Below, piece by piece: positions 1 through 5,154 of a stretch of 5,154 nucleotides of DNA (its first letter is position 1; every line of letters begins with the position of its first letter). The DNA comes from an uncultured Rhodopirellula sp. Lineage in GTDB: Bacteria > Planctomycetota > Planctomycetia > Pirellulales > Pirellulaceae. The notes below the pieces were generated by a model that was not told the DNA's origin, made no database searches, and saw only the letters and a list, made by a program, of their open reading frames with translations. The stretch is from the NCBI GenBank assembly GCA_913061385.1, contig CAJXTM010000373.1, forward strand, positions 1 through 5,154, written 5' to 3'. Made by a program: the position numbers and the translations under genes.

Positions 1-42
1 CAGCCTCGGTCTCGTGGGCTCGGAGATGTGTATAAGAGACAG
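1..42 (+). other. Nextera i7-side sequencing adapter (artefact)
   Basis: This is not genomic DNA. Bases 1-8 (CAGCCTCG) read as an i7 index. Bases 9-42 match the 34-base Nextera Read 2 transposase adapter, and bases 24-42 are the 19-base Tn5 mosaic end AGATGTGTATAAGAGACAG. The mirror-image copy with the same index is at the other end of the window. Translating it gives peptide junk (GDVYKRQ in frame 1, MCIRDS in frame 2) that recurs as contamination in protein databases. Any gene call starting inside it, such as an ATG-initiated frame at 14-274, should be trimmed or dropped. The identification rests on exact recall of the adapter sequence. Confidence 0.98.
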
Positions 43-171
43 CAACTATGGCAACGTTCAATTAAAACAGGGCGAATTTTCGATTCGAAAAAGTCAGATG
101 TTGTATCGTCGCCGGAAACCACACCGGCACAGGAAAGCAGCAATGCGGGTAAAAACTGTACACGCAAATGA
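43..171 (+). CDS. possible C-terminal fragment of an upstream gene, 5' end cut off by the adapter
   Basis: Reading from base 43 in frame with position 1 gives 42 sense codons and then TGA at 169-171. The peptide begins QLWQRSIKTG and ends in a low-complexity, Ser/Thr/Pro/Glu-rich stretch (SSPETTPAQESSNAG) followed by a basic end (CTRK). This would suit a disordered C-terminal tail, and the other two forward frames look less protein-like: one stops within a few codons and the other is crowded with Arg, His and Lys. There is no start codon, domain or recognisable family, and a 42-codon open stretch can arise by chance. The frame is also open through the adapter, so an automatic caller would add 14 false residues (ending GDVYKRQ). 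I cannot name a function. It may simply be non-coding. Confidence 0.22.
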   Translation, partial: QLWQRSIKTGRIFDSKKSDVVSSPETTPAQESSNAGKNCTRK

Positions 172-445
172 ATCATCGAACAAAAGCTTATCGAGGAGGC
201 AAGACGAGAGCGTGGCATCGGAGATGTTCTGGGCTGGAGCCAGCGAGGCGGGTCGGCGAACGGGGGGATTGTAAAGCAGATTTCCAATTCTATCGTCTGG
301 GGAACGCCAGCGTGGCGAAACGCGTCATAGTGTTTGAAAGATTCTGCCCCGTTGCGGCAGTACCAACGGCCAAGGTAAACGTCATTCAGTCACGCGTTAC
401 GTGTCGTTTCTGAACTTGGGACTGCGATTTCACGCGAGGTACGAA
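172..445 (+). other. non-coding leader upstream of the SGNH hydrolase gene
   Basis: I see no credible gene here. An open frame at 168-413 is rich in Arg and Cys, has no domain, and runs into the start region of the next gene. Two short perfect inverted repeats are visible: CGCCA-GCG-TGGCG at 305-317, and CTGCC/GGCAG at 344-348 and 356-360 with a 7-base loop. Neither is followed by a T-run, so they are poor intrinsic-terminator candidates. They could structure the 5' leader of the downstream transcript. I found no convincing -35/-10 pair, although a promoter for the SGNH gene should lie in this stretch. Confidence 0.5.
436..439 (+). promoter_or_regulatory. ribosome binding site that decides the SGNH gene start
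   Basis: GAGG lies 6 bases before the ATG at 446. The longer alternative, a GTG at 401, has no purine-rich site before it and would put 15 extra residues, including charged ones, in front of an obvious signal peptide. This supports ATG 446. It is the only one of the three confident genes with a recognisable Shine-Dalgarno match. Confidence 0.6.
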
Positions 446-1927
446 ATGAAAAACAGCATCTTCAAAACGTTCTTTCTGATTCATGCGATGTGGGTTAGCA
501 GTAGTGCTATGTCACAGGAATCACGGTTTTCGACGGTTTTGCAAGAGCGGTCGTACGGAGATCCGTATACAGGTGACATGGTATCCAATGGGGTTATTAC
601 ACCGCTCGATCAGGATATGAAGAAGTTTTACATTCGGAATGCGGACGGGGTGATCGAGGTGCAGCTTGATGCTGACGCAATGATTGGTTTGCAGTCTCGT
701 GTCCAGCGGGGAGGTTTTGAGGCGGGTGAGGTGGTGTGCCAGTTAGGCGATGTGGTACGGAAATTTGATTTGCCACCGGTGTTGTATGTCCGTCGTAACT
801 TTAAAGACGCAGCTGCGGTGCGTGAGTACCAAGCGAAGGGTTTGAAACCAATCTTTGATGGGAAGTTGTATGTCGATAAGGTTCCGGATCATCTGCCAAC
901 GGAAAAGGAACCATGGATATCTGGAAGGTTCATGCGTGAGAATGGGCGATTCATGGATGTAAAAGTTGGTGATGATATTTATCAGATTGGAACCCAAGGC
1001 CACGATGGGCAACATCGAATCATGGGGCTTCTGAAGCCTGCTGAAATCCAGCCTTTTGTTCAGCAGGCGTTTGTACACGGCCACATGCAGGGTGATATTT
1101 TTCACGCAAGCGAAGTTGTTTTGCGATTGCTTGAGAATCCTGCTGGTAAAGATGACCCCAATTTGCCACGGTACCTATTTATCGGTGATTCAATCTCCGG
1201 AAACTATGACAAGGCACTGCGTGTCGCGTTGAAAAGTCGAATGAATATTTATCATCCTCCGACAAATTGCGGACCGGTCAGGAAAGGAGTGCAGAACGTG
1301 GTGCAGTGGCTGGGGGCCTATGATCGACCCGGTCGCCAGTGGGATGTGATCAGCTTCAATTTCGGCCACTGGGATTCCAAGAATACGAAAGAAGAGTACC
1401 AAGCTGACCTTGAAGAGGTGATCCTCGAGTTGGAAAAGACAAAAGCGAAGTTAGTCTTCGTGACAACGACACCAATTCCACGTGGGTATCCGGTTGCGGC
1501 TGATTTGCAAAGTGGCGACAGAGCTCCGGGGCGAGTCCAGGGGACGATGAAAAGATTTATCAATCCTTGGGCATTGGAGGTGATTGCGAAACACCCGGAG
1601 ATTGGTGTTTGTGATCAGCATTCGCTGCTTACGGGCGAACCGTTCTACGCAACATGGATGAACCTTGCCGGCACAGCAGGTGGAAGTAAAAAAAACCAAT
1701 ACGGTGATCTTCATATTGGTGGGATTCTTGCCGAGCCAGCCGGTAGGATTTTGGCTCGCAGGGTTCTAGATATGCTCGGGCAAGAGAAGACGCCGCTAGA
1801 AGCTTCAAGTCTGTCGGCAAATGACCTTGATCCAGACCGACAACGACCCGCGACCAAGGGTTTAGACGTTGAGGATTTCATTGACCTGTTGAATCGGAAT
1901 GAACGCCTGCGACGGTATAACTGGTGA
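446..1927 (+). CDS. secreted SGNH/GDSL-type hydrolase with a long unassigned N-terminal region
   Basis: The product (493 aa from ATG 446) is probably an exported esterase of the SGNH superfamily, whose members remove acetyl or other acyl groups from glycans or lipids; the substrate is unknown. Residues 1-21 form a signal peptide (MKNSIFK basic end, hydrophobic FFLIHAMWV core, likely cut after SSA). Residues of about 22-238 match nothing I recognise. The SGNH domain covers about 239-446. Block I is FIGDSIS with nucleophile Ser249. Block II is PPTNCGP with Gly276. A conserved-looking TTTPIP sits at 340-345. Block V is GDLH with Asp421 and His423. Block III is odd: FNFGHWD (Gly307-Asp310) where classical SGNH enzymes have GxND and planctomycete relatives usually have GLHD. 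The last 47 residues are charged and unassigned. The known single-domain relatives, as I recall them, are much shorter. The gene converges on the lyase gene and must have its own promoter. The superfamily call is firm; the enzymatic role is inferred. Confidence 0.88.
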   Translation: MKNSIFKTFFLIHAMWVSSSAMSQESRFSTVLQERSYGDPYTGDMVSNGVITPLDQDMKKFYIRNADGVIEVQLDADAMIGLQSRVQRGGFEAGEVVCQLGDVVRKFDLPPVLYVRRNFKDAAAVREYQAKGLKPIFDGKLYVDKVPDHLPTEKEPWISGRFMRENGRFMDVKVGDDIYQIGTQGHDGQHRIMGLLKPAEIQPFVQQAFVHGHMQGDIFHASEVVLRLLENPAGKDDPNLPRYLFIGDSISGNYDKALRVALKSRMNIYHPPTNCGPVRKGVQNVVQWLGAYDRPGRQWDVISFNFGHWDSKNTKEEYQADLEEVILELEKTKAKLVFVTTTPIPRGYPVAADLQSGDRAPGRVQGTMKRFINPWALEVIAKHPEIGVCDQHSLLTGEPFYATWMNLAGTAGGSKKNQYGDLHIGGILAEPAGRILARRVLDMLGQEKTPLEASSLSANDLDPDRQRPATKGLDVEDFIDLLNRNERLRRYNW

Positions 1928-2075
1928 GATGTTGCAGTGCGGGATTCGTAGGCTATCAGCAAACTCAATGCTATTTGTTTTCACGCAGGCCTTGTGCTGC
2001 CTTTGATGTCACTTCAGATCGTTTCGATTTACTATGCCACGTGAAGGTATTCATGCAATCGGAGGTGCTTGCGAC

Positions 2076-2204
2076 ATGTCGTTTCTAAACCGAATTTCGT
2101 TGCAAGGCGGAGGCTCTCAGGCAGGTGGTCGGACAGTGTGCGATTGTCAATCATGGCTTTGGGGCTCAATATCTGTGGCTATCTCGGAAATGAGTCTGCG
2201 ATAA
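2076..2204 (+). CDS. doubtful small ORF, 42 codons, preceded by GGAGG
   Basis: ATG at 2076, TAA at 2202-2204. The peptide starts MSFLNRISLQGGG, contains a Cys-Asp-Cys and two Trp residues near its middle (CDCQSWLWG), and ends EMSLR. It has no clear membrane segment or known domain. In its favour is GGAGG at 2061-2065, ten bases before the ATG, which is a stronger site than any of the three confident genes has, though the spacing is long. Against it are its small size, lack of any recognised family, and position in a convergent spacer. It could be a small protein, the remnant of a gene start, or chance. No function is proposed. Confidence 0.2.
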   Translation: MSFLNRISLQGGGSQAGGRTVCDCQSWLWGSISVAISEMSLR

Positions 2205-2278
2205 CTCCAAGGTACATGGCCAGAGTGACGGCAAAGCAGCAATGCAATGGTTCCACAAAACACGAGGAGACAATTGAT

Positions 2279-2307
2279 CGGACACAGGTTCAGTATTCCG
2301 TGGTCCG
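2279..2307. repeat. bulged inverted repeat downstream of the pectate lyase gene
   Basis: CGGACAC (2279-2285) pairs with GTGGTCCG (2300-2307), giving seven pairs with one bulged G and a 14-base loop. It lies about 30 bases past the lyase stop on the minus strand. There is no T-run after it in either direction, so it is at best a non-canonical (Rho-assisted) terminator or 3'-end stabilising hairpin. Confidence 0.3.
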
Positions 2308-2336
2308 CAAACGCATGTGTGTTGTTGGTGGCATGC

Positions 2337-3341
2337 TCATCGCCTCGCCCATTCTTGCCATTGGTCGAAAACACGTCGGCCCGTGTTGACATACCATGAG
2401 TACCCATTGCGTCGCTCAGCTTCAATATTTGCCAACTGGTATTGAATCACGCCGTCTCGGCCGCTGAACATGGGGCGATTGGTTTCAATTTCATAGAAGC
2501 GTGCCCAGAGCGGTTCGCTCTTGCTGGTTGAAACGACTTGCTTGTCTCCGTCGCTTGTTTTCTGTACGGAAATGCCATTGAGCTGCGAATCTCGTAACCA
2601 CTGAACGGCTGAATTTACCGAAGCCTGAATTGACTTGGTTGGTTTTTTGATGCTCATCAGTAATATCGTGACTCCAGCACTTTCGTGGCCACTGATGGAC
2701 GGATGCTCATAGGACCTTGCGCCGCGGGGAACAAGTGTTTTGTGATCGTGTTGTGCGCACCAAGCTGTTAAGGTGCCGTTGACTTTGATTTGGCACGCGA
2801 GAATACACTGGACGGCACCTTGGAACGCTTTTTTTGCACGTTGCCGTAACGCGGAAGAAACAAAGTGATACTCTTTTGCAGTGAATACATCTCGCAAAAA
2901 AGTCATGAGGCCAATCATGGTTCCATCATTGAATGTAATGTGTTTCTGATAGCCGCTTGGGTTGGGAGCCTGAGGCCATCCCCCGTTTGGATATTGGGTG
3001 TCGAGAATGCAGTGAATGCCTCTTAGGAACGCTGTTTGGTAGCGTTGTTGATGCGTGATGTTAAAACCGCGAGCCAGCAACCTCAGTTCGTTGACGGTGG
3101 CTCCATTGTCAAACGTTCCGTTCAGGTCTTTGGCATTTCCCTCAAAGACCTTTGAGGTGGTGTCGACGTTCTTTGGCCAGCATCCCTCGCCGTCTTGATA
3201 GGTCAGTAGATTATCTAAATGTACGCGCCCCATCCGAGAGCTAAACCAGGCGTCTGGTTGTTTGAGGCATTCGCGTGTTCCTGCCTTGCTTGTCAGGCTT
3301 CCCAGAACGAAGATTGCTGCAATGAGAATCGCTTTTTCCAT
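2337..3341 (-). CDS. secreted pectate lyase, polysaccharide lyase family 10
   Basis: The product (334 aa) cleaves alpha-1,4-linked galacturonan by calcium-dependent beta-elimination, giving unsaturated oligosaccharides; it is predicted to act outside the cytoplasm. Residues 1-20 form a signal peptide, likely cut after SKA. The rest is one PL10 catalytic domain with no extra module. Visible family blocks are GTFDNGAT (75-82), YPNGGWPQ (117-124), ITFNDG (135-140), LTAWCAQHD (191-199), ARSYEHPSISGHES (208-221), WARFYEI (279-285) and NRPMFSGRDG (288-297). From memory of the Cellvibrio Pel10A structure, spacing places Asp78 as a calcium ligand, Arg209 as the catalytic base, and Arg281, Arg295 and Arg310 as substrate-binding; this mapping is inference. 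The residue after Asn138-Asp139 is Gly140, where I recall Asp in many members. The length suits a bare catalytic domain. The ATG at 3341 is the best start because it opens the signal peptide, although no Shine-Dalgarno precedes it. It follows the sulfatase on the same strand. Confidence 0.93.
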   Translation of the reverse strand: MEKAILIAAIFVLGSLTSKAGTRECLKQPDAWFSSRMGRVHLDNLLTYQDGEGCWPKNVDTTSKVFEGNAKDLNGTFDNGATVNELRLLARGFNITHQQRYQTAFLRGIHCILDTQYPNGGWPQAPNPSGYQKHITFNDGTMIGLMTFLRDVFTAKEYHFVSSALRQRAKKAFQGAVQCILACQIKVNGTLTAWCAQHDHKTLVPRGARSYEHPSISGHESAGVTILLMSIKKPTKSIQASVNSAVQWLRDSQLNGISVQKTSDGDKQVVSTSKSEPLWARFYEIETNRPMFSGRDGVIQYQLANIEAERRNGYSWYVNTGRRVFDQWQEWARR

Positions 3342-3364
3342 GACACATTTCTGAGTTGGTTATC

Positions 3365-3378
3365 GGTCGTTCGCGACC
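3365..3378. repeat. perfect short hairpin in the lyase 5' leader
   Basis: GGTCG-TTCG-CGACC forms a 5-bp GC-rich stem with a 4-base loop, ending 23 bases before the lyase ATG (minus strand). In the lyase transcript the loop would be CGAA. It could influence translation start or mRNA stability, or be chance. It is too short and has no T-run, so it is not a terminator. Confidence 0.35.
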
Positions 3379-3423
3379 ATGGTTCGTGCATTTGTGAAAC
3401 ATCCGGTAACTTTACTAAGTTGT

Positions 3424-3434
3424 CTGTCTCTTAT
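3424..3434 (-). other. 11-base match to the Tn5/Nextera mosaic end
   Basis: CTGTCTCTTAT here is identical to the first 11 bases of the inward adapter at the right end of the window (5110-5120), after which the match stops. A specific 11-mer is unlikely by chance in 5 kb, and untrimmed adapter is plainly present in this sequence. It may therefore be a read-through remnant left at an assembly join. It lies between the sulfatase and lyase genes and disrupts neither. Confidence 0.35.
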
Positions 3435-3536
3435 CTGCTCTAAGAATAAATCGGAAACCAAGACTCGCACTGTCGGGAATCCGTTTTTTTGGAAACTGGG
3501 TGTTGCGAATTTAGGACACTTTTCCAAACCAGGATC

Positions 3537-4925
3537 TTAATTGTCGACAATTGCAACTGAGTCGCGATCGTTCTTGGAAGCAGATTTGATCGCCGCTCGC
3601 ATCCTGCCTAAACGCTCTGGTTCCTTTGCTGCCAGATCTTCTTTTTCAGATGGATCCTTGGCGATGTTATAGAGTTCGGCACGCTCTTGGTTTGAGCCTT
3701 TGCTTTGAAACAAAATCAGTTTCCAGTCTCCGTCTCGCAGTGCTTTCGAACGAAAATGTACTCCAGCGGAATACAGTTGCCTAGGAATCAGATCTTGTTC
3801 TCCTACAAGTACTTTCCAGATGTTTTTTCCATCCCACTTAAGGCTGTTTGAATAGTCGTTGTTTGCCCCGGCTAGTGTGCAAAAAGTCGGCATCCAATCG
3901 ACTATACACAATGGCGTTGAGGACTTTGATGCGGGGGGGATTTTGCCGGGCCATGATGCAATCGTCGGCACGCGAATTCCACCTTCATACAGATCACCTT
4001 TTTTGCCACGGAGAGGCAGGTTGTTGCCTGGCAATCGACCGTTCGGGCAGGCGTCGTCAGGATACTTGGTGTCATTGTTTTCGCTGGTTGATCCTCCGTT
4101 GTCACTCGTGAAAACAATGAGGGTATTATTGCGTTTTCCATTGTTTTCGACAGCTTGAACGATCTTGCCAACTGCATCATCTAGGTGAAGAATACATGCT
4201 GCATATTGCCGCGGAACGGTGCCTACAACGCTATCGGGCACGCGTTGAATCCATGTCTCGGATTCTCGGATTGGTAGATGCACAGCGGTGAATGGGACGT
4301 ACAGGAAGAATGGTTCATCCTCCTTTTGCTGCTCAATCCATTCAACTGCTTCGTCCGTTAATAGATCGGTGACGTGACCGGTTTCAGTCACTAGTTCCTC
4401 GTTTCGGTGCCATGTCACCGAATGAATCCCTTTTTTGTAAAAATGTGACCAAGGGGTAACACCACCGGCGAGAGAGCCATAGCTGTGGTCAAAACCAAAG
4501 TGGTTTGGCCCCCAGCGCGTTTCGGATCCCAAATGCCATTTCCCTGTGATACAGGTTGTGTAGCCAGCGTCCCGTAATGCAGTGGCTACGGTTACCGTCT
4601 TCATCGGCAATCCAAGTTGATTGGTAGGTGTTGTTACTCCAAAACGACTCCAGTAACGTCCTGTTAAAAAACCAGCTCGCGTCGGACTGCAGACCGGAGC
4701 GACATAGTGCTGCTGTAATTCCATGCCGGATTTCAACAGGCTGTTCAAGTTTGGGGTTGGGACGCTTCCGCCGTGGAATTCTACGTCTGCCCAACCAAGG
4801 TCATCTGCGATTATGAAAATTATATTTGGTTGTTTCGCGTGAGCTGTGGGACTCGGAAGGGCCAATGGGAACATCGCTGCAGCAAACACGCATGAGGCAA
4901 TTCTGAGGCACGTGAGTTGATTCAT
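3537..4925 (-). CDS. secreted formylglycine-dependent sulfatase (S1 family, arylsulfatase A/B-like)
   Basis: The product (462 aa) hydrolyses sulfate esters, most likely on a polysaccharide given the adjacent pectate lyase. Residues 1-30 form a signal peptide, likely cut after AHA, so it is predicted to act outside the cytoplasm. The sulfatase signature CSPTRAGFLTGR starts at Cys79, the residue that a maturase converts to formylglycine; Pro81 and Arg83 of the CxPxR recognition core are present. Other active-site positions look intact: Asp41-Asp42 (metal), Lys129 and His131 in GKWHLG, His216 in AVHLP, Asp275-Asn276 in TSDNGG, and Lys309 in the RGKKGDLYEGG block. The C-terminal subdomain carries DGKNIW and the usual ELYNIAKDPSEKEDLA segment (417-432). 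Length is normal for a single-domain S1 enzyme. No maturase gene is in the window. I cannot assign a subfamily or substrate by eye. The ATG at 4925 fits the signal peptide but has no Shine-Dalgarno. It is the first of two same-strand genes. Confidence 0.95.
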   Translation of the reverse strand: MNQLTCLRIASCVFAAAMFPLALPSPTAHAKQPNIIFIIADDLGWADVEFHGGSVPTPNLNSLLKSGMELQQHYVAPVCSPTRAGFLTGRYWSRFGVTTPTNQLGLPMKTVTVATALRDAGYTTCITGKWHLGSETRWGPNHFGFDHSYGSLAGGVTPWSHFYKKGIHSVTWHRNEELVTETGHVTDLLTDEAVEWIEQQKEDEPFFLYVPFTAVHLPIRESETWIQRVPDSVVGTVPRQYAACILHLDDAVGKIVQAVENNGKRNNTLIVFTSDNGGSTSENNDTKYPDDACPNGRLPGNNLPLRGKKGDLYEGGIRVPTIASWPGKIPPASKSSTPLCIVDWMPTFCTLAGANNDYSNSLKWDGKNIWKVLVGEQDLIPRQLYSAGVHFRSKALRDGDWKLILFQSKGSNQERAELYNIAKDPSEKEDLAAKEPERLGRMRAAIKSASKNDRDSVAIVDN

Positions 4926-5109
4926 CGGTTGTCTTGTGTTCGTTTCAGGTGAAATGATGTAAACCCGGTCGTGTCTCGCGGTTGCGATTGTGGAGCGGGT
5001 CTTTCAGGACAACTTCGCTTAAGTTCCGGCAATCGATAAATGTGGCGAGTGAGGTTAAACTATATCAAATGATTCGAAGTCCTTCTGCACGTTTGGCTTA
5101 ACCCTGAAT
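4926..5109 (-). other. upstream region of the sulfatase gene
   Basis: No gene is visible; stops in all three minus frames occur soon after the right adapter, so no minus-strand gene enters from that side. An imperfect inverted repeat with AACTT (5011-5015) and AAGTT (5021-5025) as its core, flanked by GGA/TCC with a bulge, spans 5007-5027 and lies about 80-100 bases before the sulfatase ATG. A promoter candidate is listed separately. Confidence 0.45.
5059..5067 (-). promoter_or_regulatory. possible extended -10 promoter element for the sulfatase
   Basis: On the minus strand this reads TGATATAGT, resembling the extended -10 form TGnTATAAT with one mismatch. There is no recognisable -35 at 16-18 bases, which extended -10 promoters can lack. 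It would give a leader of roughly 130 bases before the ATG at 4925. AT-rich matches like this occur by chance, so this is only a candidate. Confidence 0.27.
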
Positions 5110-5154
5110 CTGTCTCTTATACACATCTCCGAGCCCACGAGACCGAGGCTGATC
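5110..5154 (-). other. Nextera i7-side sequencing adapter, second copy (artefact)
   Basis: Bases 5110-5143 are the reverse complement of the same 34-base adapter found at the left end. Bases 5144-5151 (CGAGGCTG) are the reverse complement of the same index, and 5152-5154 (ATC) match the first bases of the P7 flow-cell sequence. Genomic sequence ends at about 5109. It should be clipped before any gene calling, because it otherwise forms a false terminal inverted repeat with positions 1-42. Confidence 0.98.

Larger units (their letters stand above)
1928..2336. other. convergent intergenic region between SGNH and pectate lyase genes
   Basis: These 409 bases separate two genes that end toward each other, so both transcripts should terminate here. 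No canonical intrinsic terminator (GC-rich stem plus T-run) is visible on either strand. The best stem is a bulged inverted repeat, CGGACAC with GTGGTCCG, at 2279-2307. One small ORF with a good GGAGG site is listed separately. Larger open frames at 2069-2389 (+, TTG start) and 2147-2425 (-, overlapping the lyase C-terminus) have no protein-like features, and I treat them as chance. The region is long for a convergent spacer and could hold a decayed gene or a small RNA, but nothing positive shows this. Confidence 0.5.
3342..3536 (-). other. spacer between sulfatase and pectate lyase genes (lyase 5' leader)
   Basis: These 195 bases hold no gene. The spacing leaves open whether the lyase is co-transcribed with the sulfatase or has its own promoter; I see no strong -35/-10 pair. 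An AT-rich inverted repeat (TTTGGAAA at 3488-3495, TTTCCAAA at 3521-3528) lies just after the sulfatase stop, but on the minus strand it is followed by A rather than T, so it is not a normal terminator. An 11-base match to the Nextera mosaic end sits at 3424-3434. Confidence 0.5.

Noticed and set aside
14..274. An 86-codon ATG-initiated frame at the left end.
   Set aside because: Its start lies inside the adapter (MGSEMCIRDS is adapter translation) and the remainder is an Arg/Lys-rich sequence without domains.
401..445. Upstream GTG start for the SGNH gene, adding 15 residues.
   Set aside because: It has no Shine-Dalgarno and would bury a clear signal peptide; ATG 446 has GAGG six bases upstream.
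2069..2389. A 106-codon plus-strand frame in the convergent spacer.
   Set aside because: It has a TTG start, a basic and low-plausibility sequence, overlaps the lyase 3' end and shows no domain.
2147..2425. A 92-codon minus-strand frame with a hydrophobic, Cys-rich stretch.
   Set aside because: It starts inside the lyase gene out of frame, and its one hydrophobic run is not accompanied by any recognisable protein pattern.
3488..3528. Inverted repeat TTTGGAAA/TTTCCAAA after the sulfatase as a terminator.
   Set aside because: The stem is AT-rich, the loop is 25 bases, and on the minus strand it is followed by an A-run instead of a T-run.
3848..4158. Plus-strand frames of 87 and 99 codons inside the sulfatase gene.
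   Set aside because: They are antisense shadows of a gene whose active-site motifs are all intact on the other strand.
43..5109. CRISPR array, tRNA or rRNA gene, insertion sequence.
   Set aside because: I saw no regularly spaced repeats, tRNA-like cloverleaf, rRNA-like sequence or transposase in reading both strands.
1..5154. Terminal inverted repeats with Tn5 mosaic ends, suggesting a composite transposon.
   Set aside because: The mosaic ends sit inside full synthetic Nextera adapters with an index, and no transposase gene is present.

Overview
This 5154-base window appears to be a complete contig or single long amplicon, because both ends are Illumina Nextera library adapter. Positions 1-42 and 5110-5154 are the i7-side transposase adapter in opposite orientations, with the same 8-base index. 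The biological sequence is therefore about 43-5109. Three confident, apparently complete genes lie inside it. All three encode predicted secreted or periplasmic enzymes that fit breakdown of a substituted polysaccharide. The mix (a formylglycine-type sulfatase, a single-domain PL10 pectate lyase, and an SGNH hydrolase with the PPTNCGP / FNFG signature that I associate with planctomycete proteins), the roomy spacers and the absence of Shine-Dalgarno sequences before two of the genes suggest Planctomycetota. A marine or aquatic relative (for example Pirellulaceae or Planctomycetaceae) is likely, and Verrucomicrobiota is a less likely alternative. This placement is an inference from protein style; there is no phylogenetic marker in the window.

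Layout: 1-42 adapter; 43-171 a possible C-terminal scrap of an upstream gene, weakly supported; 172-445 non-coding leader with two small hairpins; 446-1927 (+) a 493-aa secreted SGNH/GDSL-type hydrolase with a roughly 210-residue N-terminal extension I do not recognise; 1928-2336 a 409-base convergent intergenic region with one doubtful small ORF and a bulged inverted repeat; 2337-3341 (-) a 334-aa secreted PL10 pectate lyase; 3342-3536 a 195-base spacer with a short perfect hairpin and an 11-base match to the Nextera mosaic end; 3537-4925 (-) a 462-aa secreted sulfatase; 4926-5109 the sulfatase leader with a weak promoter candidate; 5110-5154 adapter.

How the genes could work together (inference): the sulfatase would remove sulfate esters, the lyase would cut galacturonan by beta-elimination, and the SGNH protein could remove acyl groups from the same glycan or its fragments. 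Sulfatase and lyase point the same way and could be co-transcribed, though 195 bases separate them. The SGNH gene converges on them from the other side and must have its own promoter. The sulfatase needs a formylglycine-generating maturase that is not encoded here.

I do not see a clearly new biological system. The points most worth a second look are the adapter ends together with the internal partial mosaic end (possible misjoin), the altered block III and unexplained N-terminal region of the SGNH protein, and the pairing of a pectate lyase with a sulfatase.
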